From: Lysobacterales bacterium | GTDB taxonomy: Bacteria; Pseudomonadota; Gammaproteobacteria; Xanthomonadales; Xanthomonadaceae | Direction of reading: 5' to 3' | Length of the DNA stretch: 5,483 nt | NCBI GenBank assembly: GCA_015655035.1 | Contig: JAATFS010000151.1 | Location: 1 to 5,483 of the forward strand | Part shown: piece after piece, positions 1-5,483 of the stretch | How the letters are laid out: each line of letters opens with the position of its first letter | Numbering within the stretch: position 1 is the stretch's first letter | Translations under genes and position numbers: made by a program | The notes under the pieces: generated by a model | Seen by the model: the letters and a program-made list of their open reading frames with translations, nothing else | The model's database searches: none | What the model was told of the DNA's origin: nothing

Positions 1-2009
1 AGCGCGCCGACCACCGCAGTCTTGCCATGGCCATTGGGTCCATCGCCCGGCTGGCCGGCGTGCGATCCCGGCTTGAACGGGAAGTTCAGTTCGATCTGGC
101 CCAGCGTCTTCGGGAAGGTCATGCTGAGCTTTCCGCCTGGATTGTTGTCGCCGAACAGGGTCTGGGCCACGGCCACGCCGGCCTGCGGACCGGGGAATCC
201 TGCCTGCACGATCGCCGGCAGGTAGCGGTTCTCCCAGTTGATGGTCAATGGCTGGCCATTGATCATCACCATCACGATCGGCTTGCCGGTGGCATGCAGC
301 GCCTGCAGCAGCTGCAATTGCCGTCCCGGCAATCCCAACCCGGTGCGCGACAGGCTTTCGCCCACTCGCTTGGCATCCTCGCCGACCACGGCGATAACGA
401 CGTCGGCCTGGCGCGCGGCCTGGACCGCCGCGGCGATGTCGGCCTGTTCCTGTTCGGTCAGCGGCGTGTCGATGATCTCGCTTTCCGGCCAGCTCGCATC
501 GACCACGTCGCAACCCTTGGCGTAGGTCACAGTGCCGGCGCTGCCGACCCGGTCCTGCAGCCCCTGCAGTACCGAGGTGACTGGGTTGTTCGACGGCCCG
601 TAGCGGCTGGTTGCGTAGTTGGTTTCCGCGGCCAGCGGCCCGGTGACCAGGATGTGCCGATATCTGTTGGCGTCCAGCGGCAGCAGTTGGCTCTCGTTCT
701 TCAGCAGCACCATCGACTTGCGGTTCAACGCCAGCGCGAACGCTTCGTCTTGCGCGGTATGCACCTGCTGATCGGCCTGCCCGGCATCGACGAACGGCTG
801 ATCGAACAATCCCAGCCTGAACTTGAAGCGCAGCACCTGCGCCACCCGCGCATCCAGGTCGTCCATCGACAGGCGACCCTCGTTCACCAGCTCGCGCAGC
901 GGCAGGATGAACTCATCGGGTGCAGTGAAGTTGGTACGGATATCCAGCCCCGCCTGCATCACCTGCCGGATCGCATCCTTGTAGTCGCTGGCCACGTGGT
1001 GCTTGCTGAACACGTATTCGACCGCCTCGCTATCGGAAACGACGATGCCGTCGAAGCCGAACTGCCCACGCAGCAGGTCGGTCAGAAAATAGCGGCTGGC
1101 GATGATCGGCTCGCCATCCCAGTCGTTGTAGCTGGCCATGATCCCCATCGGCGCCGCATGCGCAATGACCTGGCGGAAGGGATATAGATGGAGCTGGTGC
1201 ATTTCCCTGGGCGCGACGTGCGGGTCGGTCCGCGCGTAACCGTCGCGTCCGCCCTTGGGTATGCCGTAGACCGCATAGTGCTTGAGCGTGGAGGCGACAC
1301 CATTTTCCTGGATGCCGAGGGCCATCTGCGTGCCCAATTGCGCGACCAGGTAGGGGTCCTCGCCGTAGGTCTCCACCACCCGGCCCCAGCGCGGATCCCT
1401 GGCCACGTCCAGGATCGGCGCATAGACATCGGTATAGCCCAGCGCCTTCGCTTCGCGGCCGACCATGCGCCCGGCCTGGCGCACCATCGCCTTGTCCCAG
1501 GTGCTGCCGATGTTGATGGGCGCCGGCAGCGGGGTGGCGCGGTCGTGGTTCAGTCCATGAATGCCTTCGTTGCTGAAATCCACCGGGATGCCCAGCCGGG
1601 TTTCCTCGATGAACCACTTCTGCACCTGGTTGATTGCCTGCGCGTGCCGATGGTACGGATAGGAATAGCGCGTCTGTGCGCTGGGATGGCCGGCCAGGCC
1701 GTTGAGGTGTTCATCGATGTTGCCTATGCCGTCCTTCCATATCGCCTTGCGCCATCGCGCGGCCGGAAGTTCGTCTTCGAGGATGCGGCCGTAGCCATAC
1801 AGGGTTGCGGTCTGGTTGGTCTTCTCTGCCAACGTCATCTGCGACAGCAGGTCGGCAACGCGGTCGTCCAGGCGCGCGCCGGGATCTTCGTAGACATCCT
1901 TGCGGCCGTTCTTGTTGAGGTCGATCCAACCCTCGTGGTAGATCCCGGCTTCAGCGGCAAGCGGGATGCAAGAGCAAAGCAGGCAGACGCTGAGGGTCAA
2001 GGACTTCAT
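1..2009 (-). CDS. nixI: GH3 family beta-glycosidase, probable beta-xylosidase (C-terminus beyond window)
   Basis: This exported glycoside hydrolase family 3 enzyme is open from the ATG at 2009-2007 through base 1, giving 669 complete residues without a stop. The start is a good Sec signal peptide (MKSL..., hydrophobic core, likely cut after AEA at residue 21) preceded by GGAAGG. Residues 30-41 form an EF-hand-like acidic loop. The TIM barrel spans about 45-400 and contains PILDVARDPRWGR (198-210), ETYGEDPYL, and KH at 243-244. The nucleophile is probably Asp326 (GIVVSDSEAV). The alpha/beta sandwich spans about 425-645, with VVGE...GESLSRT and LPGRQ; Glu551 is the likely acid/base. The KH-PGHG-type NagZ motif is absent, so this is the two-domain glucosidase/xylosidase type. 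The missing part should be the end of the enzyme, usually an FnIII-like domain. In the X. campestris nix N-glycan cluster the GH3 enzyme NixI is a beta-xylosidase removing beta-1,2-xylose. I transfer that name by context, so family is certain and substrate is inferred. It lies 139 bases downstream of the GH18 gene. Confidence 0.88.
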   Translation of the reverse strand, partial: MKSLTLSVCLLCSCIPLAAEAGIYHEGWIDLNKNGRKDVYEDPGARLDDRVADLLSQMTLAEKTNQTATLYGYGRILEDELPAARWRKAIWKDGIGNIDEHLNGLAGHPSAQTRYSYPYHRHAQAINQVQKWFIEETRLGIPVDFSNEGIHGLNHDRATPLPAPINIGSTWDKAMVRQAGRMVGREAKALGYTDVYAPILDVARDPRWGRVVETYGEDPYLVAQLGTQMALGIQENGVASTLKHYAVYGIPKGGRDGYARTDPHVAPREMHQLHLYPFRQVIAHAAPMGIMASYNDWDGEPIIASRYFLTDLLRGQFGFDGIVVSDSEAVEYVFSKHHVASDYKDAIRQVMQAGLDIRTNFTAPDEFILPLRELVNEGRLSMDDLDARVAQVLRFKFRLGLFDQPFVDAGQADQQVHTAQDEAFALALNRKSMVLLKNESQLLPLDANRYRHILVTGPLAAETNYATSRYGPSNNPVTSVLQGLQDRVGSAGTVTYAKGCDVVDASWPESEIIDTPLTEQEQADIAAAVQAARQADVVIAVVGEDAKRVGESLSRTGLGLPGRQLQLLQALHATGKPIVMVMINGQPLTINWENRYLPAIVQAGFPGPQAGVAVAQTLFGDNNPGGKLSMTFPKTLGQIELNFPFKPGSHAGQPGDGPNGHGKTAVVGA

Positions 2010-2021
2010 GCGCGATGGTTG

Positions 2022-2027
2022 CCTTCC
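2022..2027 (-). promoter_or_regulatory. Ribosome binding site of the GH3 gene
   Basis: GGAAGG on the minus strand sits 12 bases before the ATG at 2009. The spacing is slightly long. It supports this start over the in-frame GTG at 2033, which would lie upstream of the site and lengthen the signal peptide n-region for no gain. Confidence 0.6.
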
Positions 2028-2068
2028 GGTCACTATGCGGCTGAAAGATGCTTGCCAGAGGGGGATTG

Positions 2069-2094
2069 CTCGCCCGGCGAGGATGCCGGGCGAG
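2069..2094 (-). other. Intergenic hairpin between GH18 and GH3 genes (no T-tract)
   Basis: There is a perfect 10-bp inverted repeat, CTCGCCCGGC and GCCGGGCGAG, with a 6-base loop. It lies in the 139-base gap between the GH18 stop and the GH3 start. On the minus strand the downstream arm is followed by CAATCCCCC, not a run of T, so it is not a standard intrinsic terminator. It could stabilise the 3' end of the GH29-GH18 message, attenuate transcription into the GH3 gene, or take part in Rho-dependent termination. Its role is inferred; the structure is directly visible. Confidence 0.6.
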
Positions 2095-2096
2095 TG

Positions 2097-2132
2097 GATG
2101 CAGCGGCGATCGATGCTAGGGCTGCCTGCATC
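2097..2132 (-). repeat. Second short inverted repeat in the GH18-GH3 gap
   Basis: The 7-base arms GATGCAG (2097-2103) and CTGCATC (2126-2132) are exact inverted repeats separated by 22 bases. The inner sequence can form a competing GCAGC/GCTGC pairing. On the minus strand it lies just before the stronger hairpin, so the gap can fold as two consecutive stems. A chance origin is possible at this length and GC content. Confidence 0.35.
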
Positions 2133-2148
2133 ATCGACCCCGCGACGG

Positions 2149-3222
2149 TCAACGGCTGGCTGCCGGCAATTCGTCCCACACCTTCGGATCCTCGGCGCCC
2201 AGGACCCAGCAGCTGAAGCCTTCCAGCCCATACTGCTTCACCAGGTCGTAGCGGGCGCGGAAGCTGCGCGCATCCGGGCGGAACACCCATTCGCGCATGT
2301 CGTCGCGGTAGAAGTAGAACCACGATTCCTGCTCGATCGGATCCCATTGCACGGTGGCCTTCTGCTCGATGGCCAGGGGGAAGGACTCGTCGGCGTCGAT
2401 GTAGGTGGCGGTGATGTTGGAGGCTTCGGTGCCGTCCTCCTTGACCGGGTTGCCGGTGTACCAGCGATAGCCGTAGGTGGCGATGCCCAGCGACAGCTTC
2501 TCCTTCGGGACCTGGGTGAGTGCGTATTCCAGGTGTTTCTTCATCCACGGCATGCCGTCGACGGGGCCGGGCGTGGTCCAGCGGGTGTGCTGATCGTAGG
2601 TCATCAGGCTGATCAGGTCCGCGGCCTGGCCAAGCGCCTTCAGGTCGTACGGGCCACGCCAGTATTCCCACATCCACTTCGAGAACTCGCCGCCCTCGGC
2701 ATGGCCAGGTCCGTTCGGCACCACCGCCACCGAAAGCGTCATGCCAGCCTTGTGCAGGGCATCGGCGGTCTGCTTGACCATCAACGTGTAGGCGTCGCGG
2801 TCGGTCCACACGATGCTCTCGAAATCGAACTGGAAACCCTTGTAGCCGAGTTTCTTGCCTTCGCGGACCAGTGCCTCGTTCATCCGCCGCTTGGCCGGCT
2901 CGTCATGCAGCAGCTTGTGGAAGCCTTCGCGACCCTTGGTCATCGACAGGATCGGGGTGATAGGCAGCCGCTTTTGCTGGGCGATGCCGTAGATGTATTC
3001 GTTGGCGCCGCCGTTGACCAACCCCGCCGCATCCACGCCGTACCAGGTGGGCACCAGCACGTCTATCTTGTCGGCGTTGGCCAGAAACGAATTGGTCGAT
3101 TTCTGCGTGTTCATCAAATAGAACAACGCGCTCGGCGCCTTGGCCAGGACTGGGGGGCAGGCCAGGGTCAGCGCGAGCAGCAACAGACCAGCGAATCGCT
3201 TCATCATCAGGGGAGTGTCCAT
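2149..3222 (-). CDS. GH18 family glycosidase, exported (possible endo-beta-N-acetylglucosaminidase)
   Basis: This 357-residue exported protein has a glycoside hydrolase family 18 barrel. The N-terminal hydrophobic segment (about 9-28) is a signal peptide; LTLAC around Cys22 fits a loose lipobox, so a lipoprotein is possible, with VLA/KA as an alternative SPI site. Beta-strand signatures FYLMN (34-38) and VLVPTWYGVD follow. The catalytic strand reads KGFQFDFES (128-136), with Glu135 as acid and Asp133 beside it. LMTYDQHT (206-213), the following PGPVDGMPW stretch, LGIATYGYRW (245-254) and FSCWVLG (336-342) match the YaaH/chitobiase-like branch of GH18. Two of the usual DxxDxDxE aspartates are replaced. 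Substrate-assisted cleavage at N-acetylglucosamine is the family mechanism. Together with the fucosidase and GH3 neighbours this suggests action on the N-glycan chitobiose core. In nix-type loci a GH18 is part of the set (possibly nixH; I am not sure of the letter). The start at 3222 is chosen because ATG overlaps the upstream stop; Met6 (3207) or Met7 (3204) would give a more usual signal peptide. Confidence 0.85.
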   Translation of the reverse strand: MDTPLMMKRFAGLLLLALTLACPPVLAKAPSALFYLMNTQKSTNSFLANADKIDVLVPTWYGVDAAGLVNGGANEYIYGIAQQKRLPITPILSMTKGREGFHKLLHDEPAKRRMNEALVREGKKLGYKGFQFDFESIVWTDRDAYTLMVKQTADALHKAGMTLSVAVVPNGPGHAEGGEFSKWMWEYWRGPYDLKALGQAADLISLMTYDQHTRWTTPGPVDGMPWMKKHLEYALTQVPKEKLSLGIATYGYRWYTGNPVKEDGTEASNITATYIDADESFPLAIEQKATVQWDPIEQESWFYFYRDDMREWVFRPDARSFRARYDLVKQYGLEGFSCWVLGAEDPKVWDELPAASR

Positions 3223-3224
3223 TA
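3220..3224 (-). promoter_or_regulatory. TAATG stop-start overlap coupling GH29 and GH18 translation
   Basis: The fucosidase TAA (3224-3222) and the GH18 ATG (3222-3220) share one base. No purine-rich Shine-Dalgarno is visible in the 25 bases upstream of this ATG, so re-initiation by terminating ribosomes is the likely route. This places both genes on one transcript. It depends on 3222 being the true GH18 start. Confidence 0.65.
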
Positions 3225-4901
3225 GCGGTGTGACGTGGAGAGGAGATCGATACGGAAAACATAGGCGTGCTCGCCGACCGGCTTGGCCGGCAGGCGCAGG
3301 TGCAGGCCATCGGCACGCTGCTCGAACGGCACCTTCTGGCCACTGGCCAGCAGGGTGACGCCGCGCACGCCGTCGGCGGCCGTGAGCGAACGGATCACCG
3401 CCTCGCCGTTGTCCGGCCATCCCATCTCGATCGCATACAGCGCACCGTCGCGGGTAGTGAAACGGAAATCCTCGGCGGTGTACGGCTTGGTCTTGGTGTC
3501 CTGGAACGTACCGCCGACCACCTCGGTGGGGCCTTCGCCATAGCTGCGCCACGGCTTGCTGTCGTAGATCGCCTCGCCATTGGTCTTGAGCCAGCGCCCG
3601 ATCGACAGCAGGATCTCGCGCTCGGTATCCGGGATCGAACCATCGGCGCGCGGGCCGATGTTCAGCATCAGGTTGCCGTTCTTACTGACCACGTCCACCA
3701 GCATGTGCAGGATGAAGGTGGGGGTCTTGTAGGTATCGTTCTCGACATAGCCCCACGACGCATTGCTGACCGAGGTGTCGGTCTGCCAATGGGTGGGATG
3801 GATGCCGGTGAGCTGGCCGCGCTCGATATCCAGCGTACCGGCGCCGGACGGGAACGCACCGAGCTTGTAGTTCACCACCACGCCGTCGCCGCGCTCGGCG
3901 CCGTGGTTGTAGTAGTAGGAAAGCATCGTTGGCAGCGTGCTGCGGAATGTCGGATGCGCGATCCACCAATCGAAGTAGATCAGCTCCGGTTGGTAGCGAT
4001 CGATCAGCTCGGTGGTGCGCGCCAGCCAGTCGTCCAGCCACGCCTGCGAGACCGGTGTCCAGTCGTTGTGCACATCGGCATCGTCCTTGCCGGGCAGGCG
4101 CACCTGCGCCGGGCCATACAGATCGGCGTAGCGTGGATCGTTGACGTCGGAGTCGAAATGGCGGCCGCCATCGAAGAACCAGTCGTGCTCGGCACGGTGT
4201 GAGGACAGGCCGAAGTGCAGCCCTTCGGCGCGGATCGCCTTGGATAGCTCGCCCAGCAGGTCGCGCTTGGGTCCCATCTTCACTGCCGTCCAGTCGGACA
4301 ACTGCGAGTCGTACAGTGCAAAGCCGTCATGGTGTTCGGCCACCGGTACGACGTAGCGAGCACCCGCGTCACGGAACAGTTGGGCCCAGCCCTGCGGATC
4401 GAACTTGGGCGCGGTGAACAGCGGGATCAGGTCCTTATAGCCGAACGTCGAGTGCGGCCCGTAGGTAGCGATATGGTGGGCGAAATCCTTGCTGCCCTGC
4501 TGATACATGTTGCGCGAATACCATTCGTTGCCGAACGCCGGCACCGAGAACACGCCCCAATGGATGAAGATGCCGAACTTGGCATTGTCGTACCACGCGG
4601 GCGACTGGTAGTTCTTCAGCGAGGTCCAGTCGGGCCGGAACGGCCCCTTGCGCGCCCCGGCGTCGGCTTCGCGCACCAGGCGCGTGCGCTCCGGCGCGTA
4701 ACGAGCGGTGGCTTGCAGCCACTGCTGGTCGATCTGGTCGGGGGTGAGCGTGGTGGCGGTTGGGGCGGTGGGGGAGGGTGTGGCGGCGGTGGCTGCACCA
4801 GATAATGCAAGTAGCGCACCCAACGCGCCGGCGAGGCTGTGGCGTGTGATCCCCCCATGGCGGCAGTTAGTGGGCGCGCGGACGCGGCTGTCGGTCGTCA
4901 T
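3222..4901 (-). CDS. GH29 alpha-L-fucosidase, secreted
   Basis: This complete 559-residue enzyme hydrolyses alpha-L-fucosides with retention. A long basic n-region is followed by a hydrophobic segment (about 22-36) ending ATA/A near residue 39. Next comes a Pro/Thr/Ala-rich linker (41-54), so the enzyme acts in the periplasm or outside. GH29 hallmarks appear in order: KFGIFIHWGVFSVPAFGNEWY (about 108-128; His114, Trp115, Glu126, Trp127), VAEHHDGFALYDS (187-199), LIYFDWW (307-313) with Asp311 as probable nucleophile, and KNGNLMLNIGPRADGSIP (407-424). The acid/base residue cannot be assigned with confidence. From about 460 a C-terminal beta-sandwich domain is expected. Context with GH18 and GH3 points to core alpha-1,3-fucose of plant N-glycans, but the sequence alone cannot exclude alpha-1,2, 1,4 or 1,6 linkages or xyloglucan. 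ATG at 4901 is supported by AGGAG 9 bases upstream. The gene is first after the receptor terminator and overlaps the GH18 start. Confidence 0.94.
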   Translation of the reverse strand: MTTDSRVRAPTNCRHGGITRHSLAGALGALLALSGAATAATPSPTAPTATTLTPDQIDQQWLQATARYAPERTRLVREADAGARKGPFRPDWTSLKNYQSPAWYDNAKFGIFIHWGVFSVPAFGNEWYSRNMYQQGSKDFAHHIATYGPHSTFGYKDLIPLFTAPKFDPQGWAQLFRDAGARYVVPVAEHHDGFALYDSQLSDWTAVKMGPKRDLLGELSKAIRAEGLHFGLSSHRAEHDWFFDGGRHFDSDVNDPRYADLYGPAQVRLPGKDDADVHNDWTPVSQAWLDDWLARTTELIDRYQPELIYFDWWIAHPTFRSTLPTMLSYYYNHGAERGDGVVVNYKLGAFPSGAGTLDIERGQLTGIHPTHWQTDTSVSNASWGYVENDTYKTPTFILHMLVDVVSKNGNLMLNIGPRADGSIPDTEREILLSIGRWLKTNGEAIYDSKPWRSYGEGPTEVVGGTFQDTKTKPYTAEDFRFTTRDGALYAIEMGWPDNGEAVIRSLTAADGVRGVTLLASGQKVPFEQRADGLHLRLPAKPVGEHAYVFRIDLLSTSHR

Positions 4902-4910
4902 GGCACTACA

Positions 4911-4915
4911 CTCCT
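4911..4915 (-). promoter_or_regulatory. Ribosome binding site of the GH29 gene
   Basis: AGGAG on the minus strand lies 9 bases before the ATG at 4901. It is the strongest Shine-Dalgarno match in the window and fixes the fucosidase start despite the unusually long n-region of its signal peptide. Confidence 0.8.
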
Positions 4916-4956
4916 GATCGGGTCGCGTGCGGCCGGCCCTTTACTCTGAAGAATGC

Positions 4957-4990
4957 AAAAAAAAGGCGCGCCATCGCAGATGGCGCGCCT
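4957..4990 (-). terminator. Intrinsic terminator of the TonB-dependent receptor gene
   Basis: On the minus strand there is a perfect 12-bp stem (AGGCGCGCCATC at 4990-4979 and GATGGCGCGCCT at 4975-4964) with a 3-base loop TGC, running directly into eight T (4964-4957). The last T-tract base also pairs at the stem foot. The structure starts 6 bases after the receptor stop codon. It is a textbook Rho-independent terminator and should separate the receptor transcript from the glycosidase genes. Confidence 0.94.
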
Positions 4991-4996
4991 GTCGGA

Positions 4997-5483
4997 TCAG
5001 AACTTGATGTTGAGTGCCGCCTGGTAGTTACGACCGCTCTTGTACAGGCCAAGCGGCGCGCGCGGCTCGGTGTCGTAGGAGTAGTACGTGTCGTCCAGAA
5101 GGTTGGTGGCGCTGATCCGCAGTCCGACGTTGTCGTTGAACTCGTAGCCCAGCGTCAGGTCCAGTTGCTTGTAGGAATCAGTAAAGACATTGGCGTTCTG
5201 GCGACCGATCTGGGTGAAGTACTCCGAACGCCAGCTGTAGTTGACACGCACGCTGTACGGTCCCTTTTCGAAGTACGGGGTGATCGTATAAGCGTTCTTG
5301 GAGACGTAGGGCAGGGACAGGTCCGAGCTGCTGGTCGTGTCTGTGTAGGTGTAGTTGGCGTTGATGCCAAAGCCGTTGTCGAAGGCCTGCTGATAGATCA
5401 ACGACACGCCGGTCGCCTTGGCGTCGGAGACGTTGACCGGGCGGCTGATCGAATACACCTGCGGATTGTTGTAGTAAATGCTG
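4997..5483 (-). CDS. TonB-dependent outer-membrane receptor, C-terminal barrel fragment
   Basis: The last 161 residues of a TonB-dependent receptor lie in this window; the N-terminus (signal peptide, TonB box, plug) is beyond the right edge. The frame is open from the edge (SIYYNNPQVY...) to TGA at 4999-4997. Alternating aromatic/polar strands and acidic or Asn-rich loops are typical of the 22-strand barrel. The segment LDLTLGYEFNDNVGL is followed by the conserved ATNLLDDTYYSY box, and the chain ends NYQAALNIKF with the terminal Phe of the BAM insertion signal. The style matches the Xanthomonas/Caulobacter receptor group (TIGR01782-like) that imports glycans rather than siderophores. Next to three exported glycosidases it probably takes up the N-glycan or glycopeptide substrate, as the receptors of the nix locus do. 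An internal GTG at 5458 is not a real start. Ligand is inferred from context only. Confidence 0.92.
   Translation of the reverse strand, partial: SIYYNNPQVYSISRPVNVSDAKATGVSLIYQQAFDNGFGINANYTYTDTTSSSDLSLPYVSKNAYTITPYFEKGPYSVRVNYSWRSEYFTQIGRQNANVFTDSYKQLDLTLGYEFNDNVGLRISATNLLDDTYYSYDTEPRAPLGLYKSGRNYQAALNIKF

Noticed and set aside
317..333. ATTGCCG/CGGCAAT hairpin with a 3-base loop in the GH3 gene
   Set aside because: A 7-bp stem in GC-rich coding sequence is expected by chance, and the LPGRQL codons explain it.
1030..1617. Minus-strand frame 1030-1617 and the nested frame 1082-1429
   Set aside because: They are alternate frames of the GH3 gene; the true frame carries the conserved barrel motifs across this stretch.
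2069..2094. GC-rich hairpin as an intrinsic terminator
   Set aside because: Neither strand has a T-tract after the stem, so I list it as a hairpin of unknown role.
2033..2809. Minus-strand 258-residue frame ending in the GH18-GH3 gap
   Set aside because: It is a shifted-frame shadow of GH18, with no signal peptide or family motif and Arg/Pro/His-rich composition.
27..3225. Three long plus-strand open frames (27-1187, 1188-2216, 1966-3225) opposite the GH3 and GH18 genes, almost head to tail
   Set aside because: Their translations are low-complexity, rich in His, Arg, Gln and Val, and resemble no family, while the minus strand encodes full GH3 and GH18 motifs. They are antisense shadows of high-GC codon use.
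3223..3552. In-frame extension of the GH18 gene upstream to 3552, suggesting a 467-residue protein
   Set aside because: The extra 110 residues lie in an alternate frame of the fucosidase's conserved C-terminal part, are Arg/Gly/Ala-rich, and would bury the signal peptide internally.
3267..4805. Plus-strand frames opposite the fucosidase (3267-4202, 4329-4805 and shorter ones)
   Set aside because: They are antisense to well-conserved GH29 motifs and have no recognisable domains; the 4329-4805 product ends in a Gly-rich run from the G-tract.
4931..4938. GGCCGGCC palindrome as an operator upstream of the fucosidase
   Set aside because: An 8-base GC-only palindrome is common in such a genome and matches no regulator box I can name; mentioned only with the promoter question.

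Overview
The window is GC-rich, with high third-position GC and strongly coding reverse-strand frames. It looks like a gammaproteobacterium of the Xanthomonas group (Xanthomonadaceae). I infer this from composition, from protein style (TonB-dependent receptor plus exported glycoside hydrolases), and from the gene set, which resembles the described nix N-glycan degradation cluster of Xanthomonas campestris. No species can be fixed from the sequence alone.

Everything real is on the minus strand. In transcription order (right to left) there are four genes: (1) the C-terminal end of a TonB-dependent outer-membrane receptor (4997-5483, cut by the window edge), closed 6 bases later by a strong intrinsic terminator (4957-4990); (2) a complete secreted GH29 alpha-L-fucosidase (3222-4901); (3) a complete exported GH18 glycosidase (2149-3222), whose ATG shares one base with the fucosidase stop (TAATG); (4) a GH3 beta-glycosidase (1-2009), probably the beta-xylosidase NixI type, whose C-terminus lies outside the window. 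The GH18-GH3 gap (2010-2148) holds two inverted repeats and the GH3 ribosome binding site. The 95-base gap upstream of the fucosidase holds the terminator and the fucosidase ribosome binding site. No gene-free stretch exceeds 300 bases.

Together the genes fit a carbohydrate utilisation locus for complex N-glycans, most plausibly plant-type glycans carrying core alpha-1,3-fucose and beta-1,2-xylose. The receptor would import glycan or glycopeptide. GH29 would remove fucose, GH3 would remove xylose (or another beta-linked sugar), and GH18 would cut within or next to the N-acetylglucosamine core. The type of system is already described. The points worth a second look are details: an atypical GH18 catalytic motif, an EF-hand-like loop at the start of the GH3 enzyme, an unusual residue after the GH3 nucleophile, intergenic RNA structure, a near-perfect inverted repeat in the GH3 gene, and the very short space for a promoter behind the terminator. 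No tRNA, rRNA, CRISPR array, insertion sequence or phage gene was seen.
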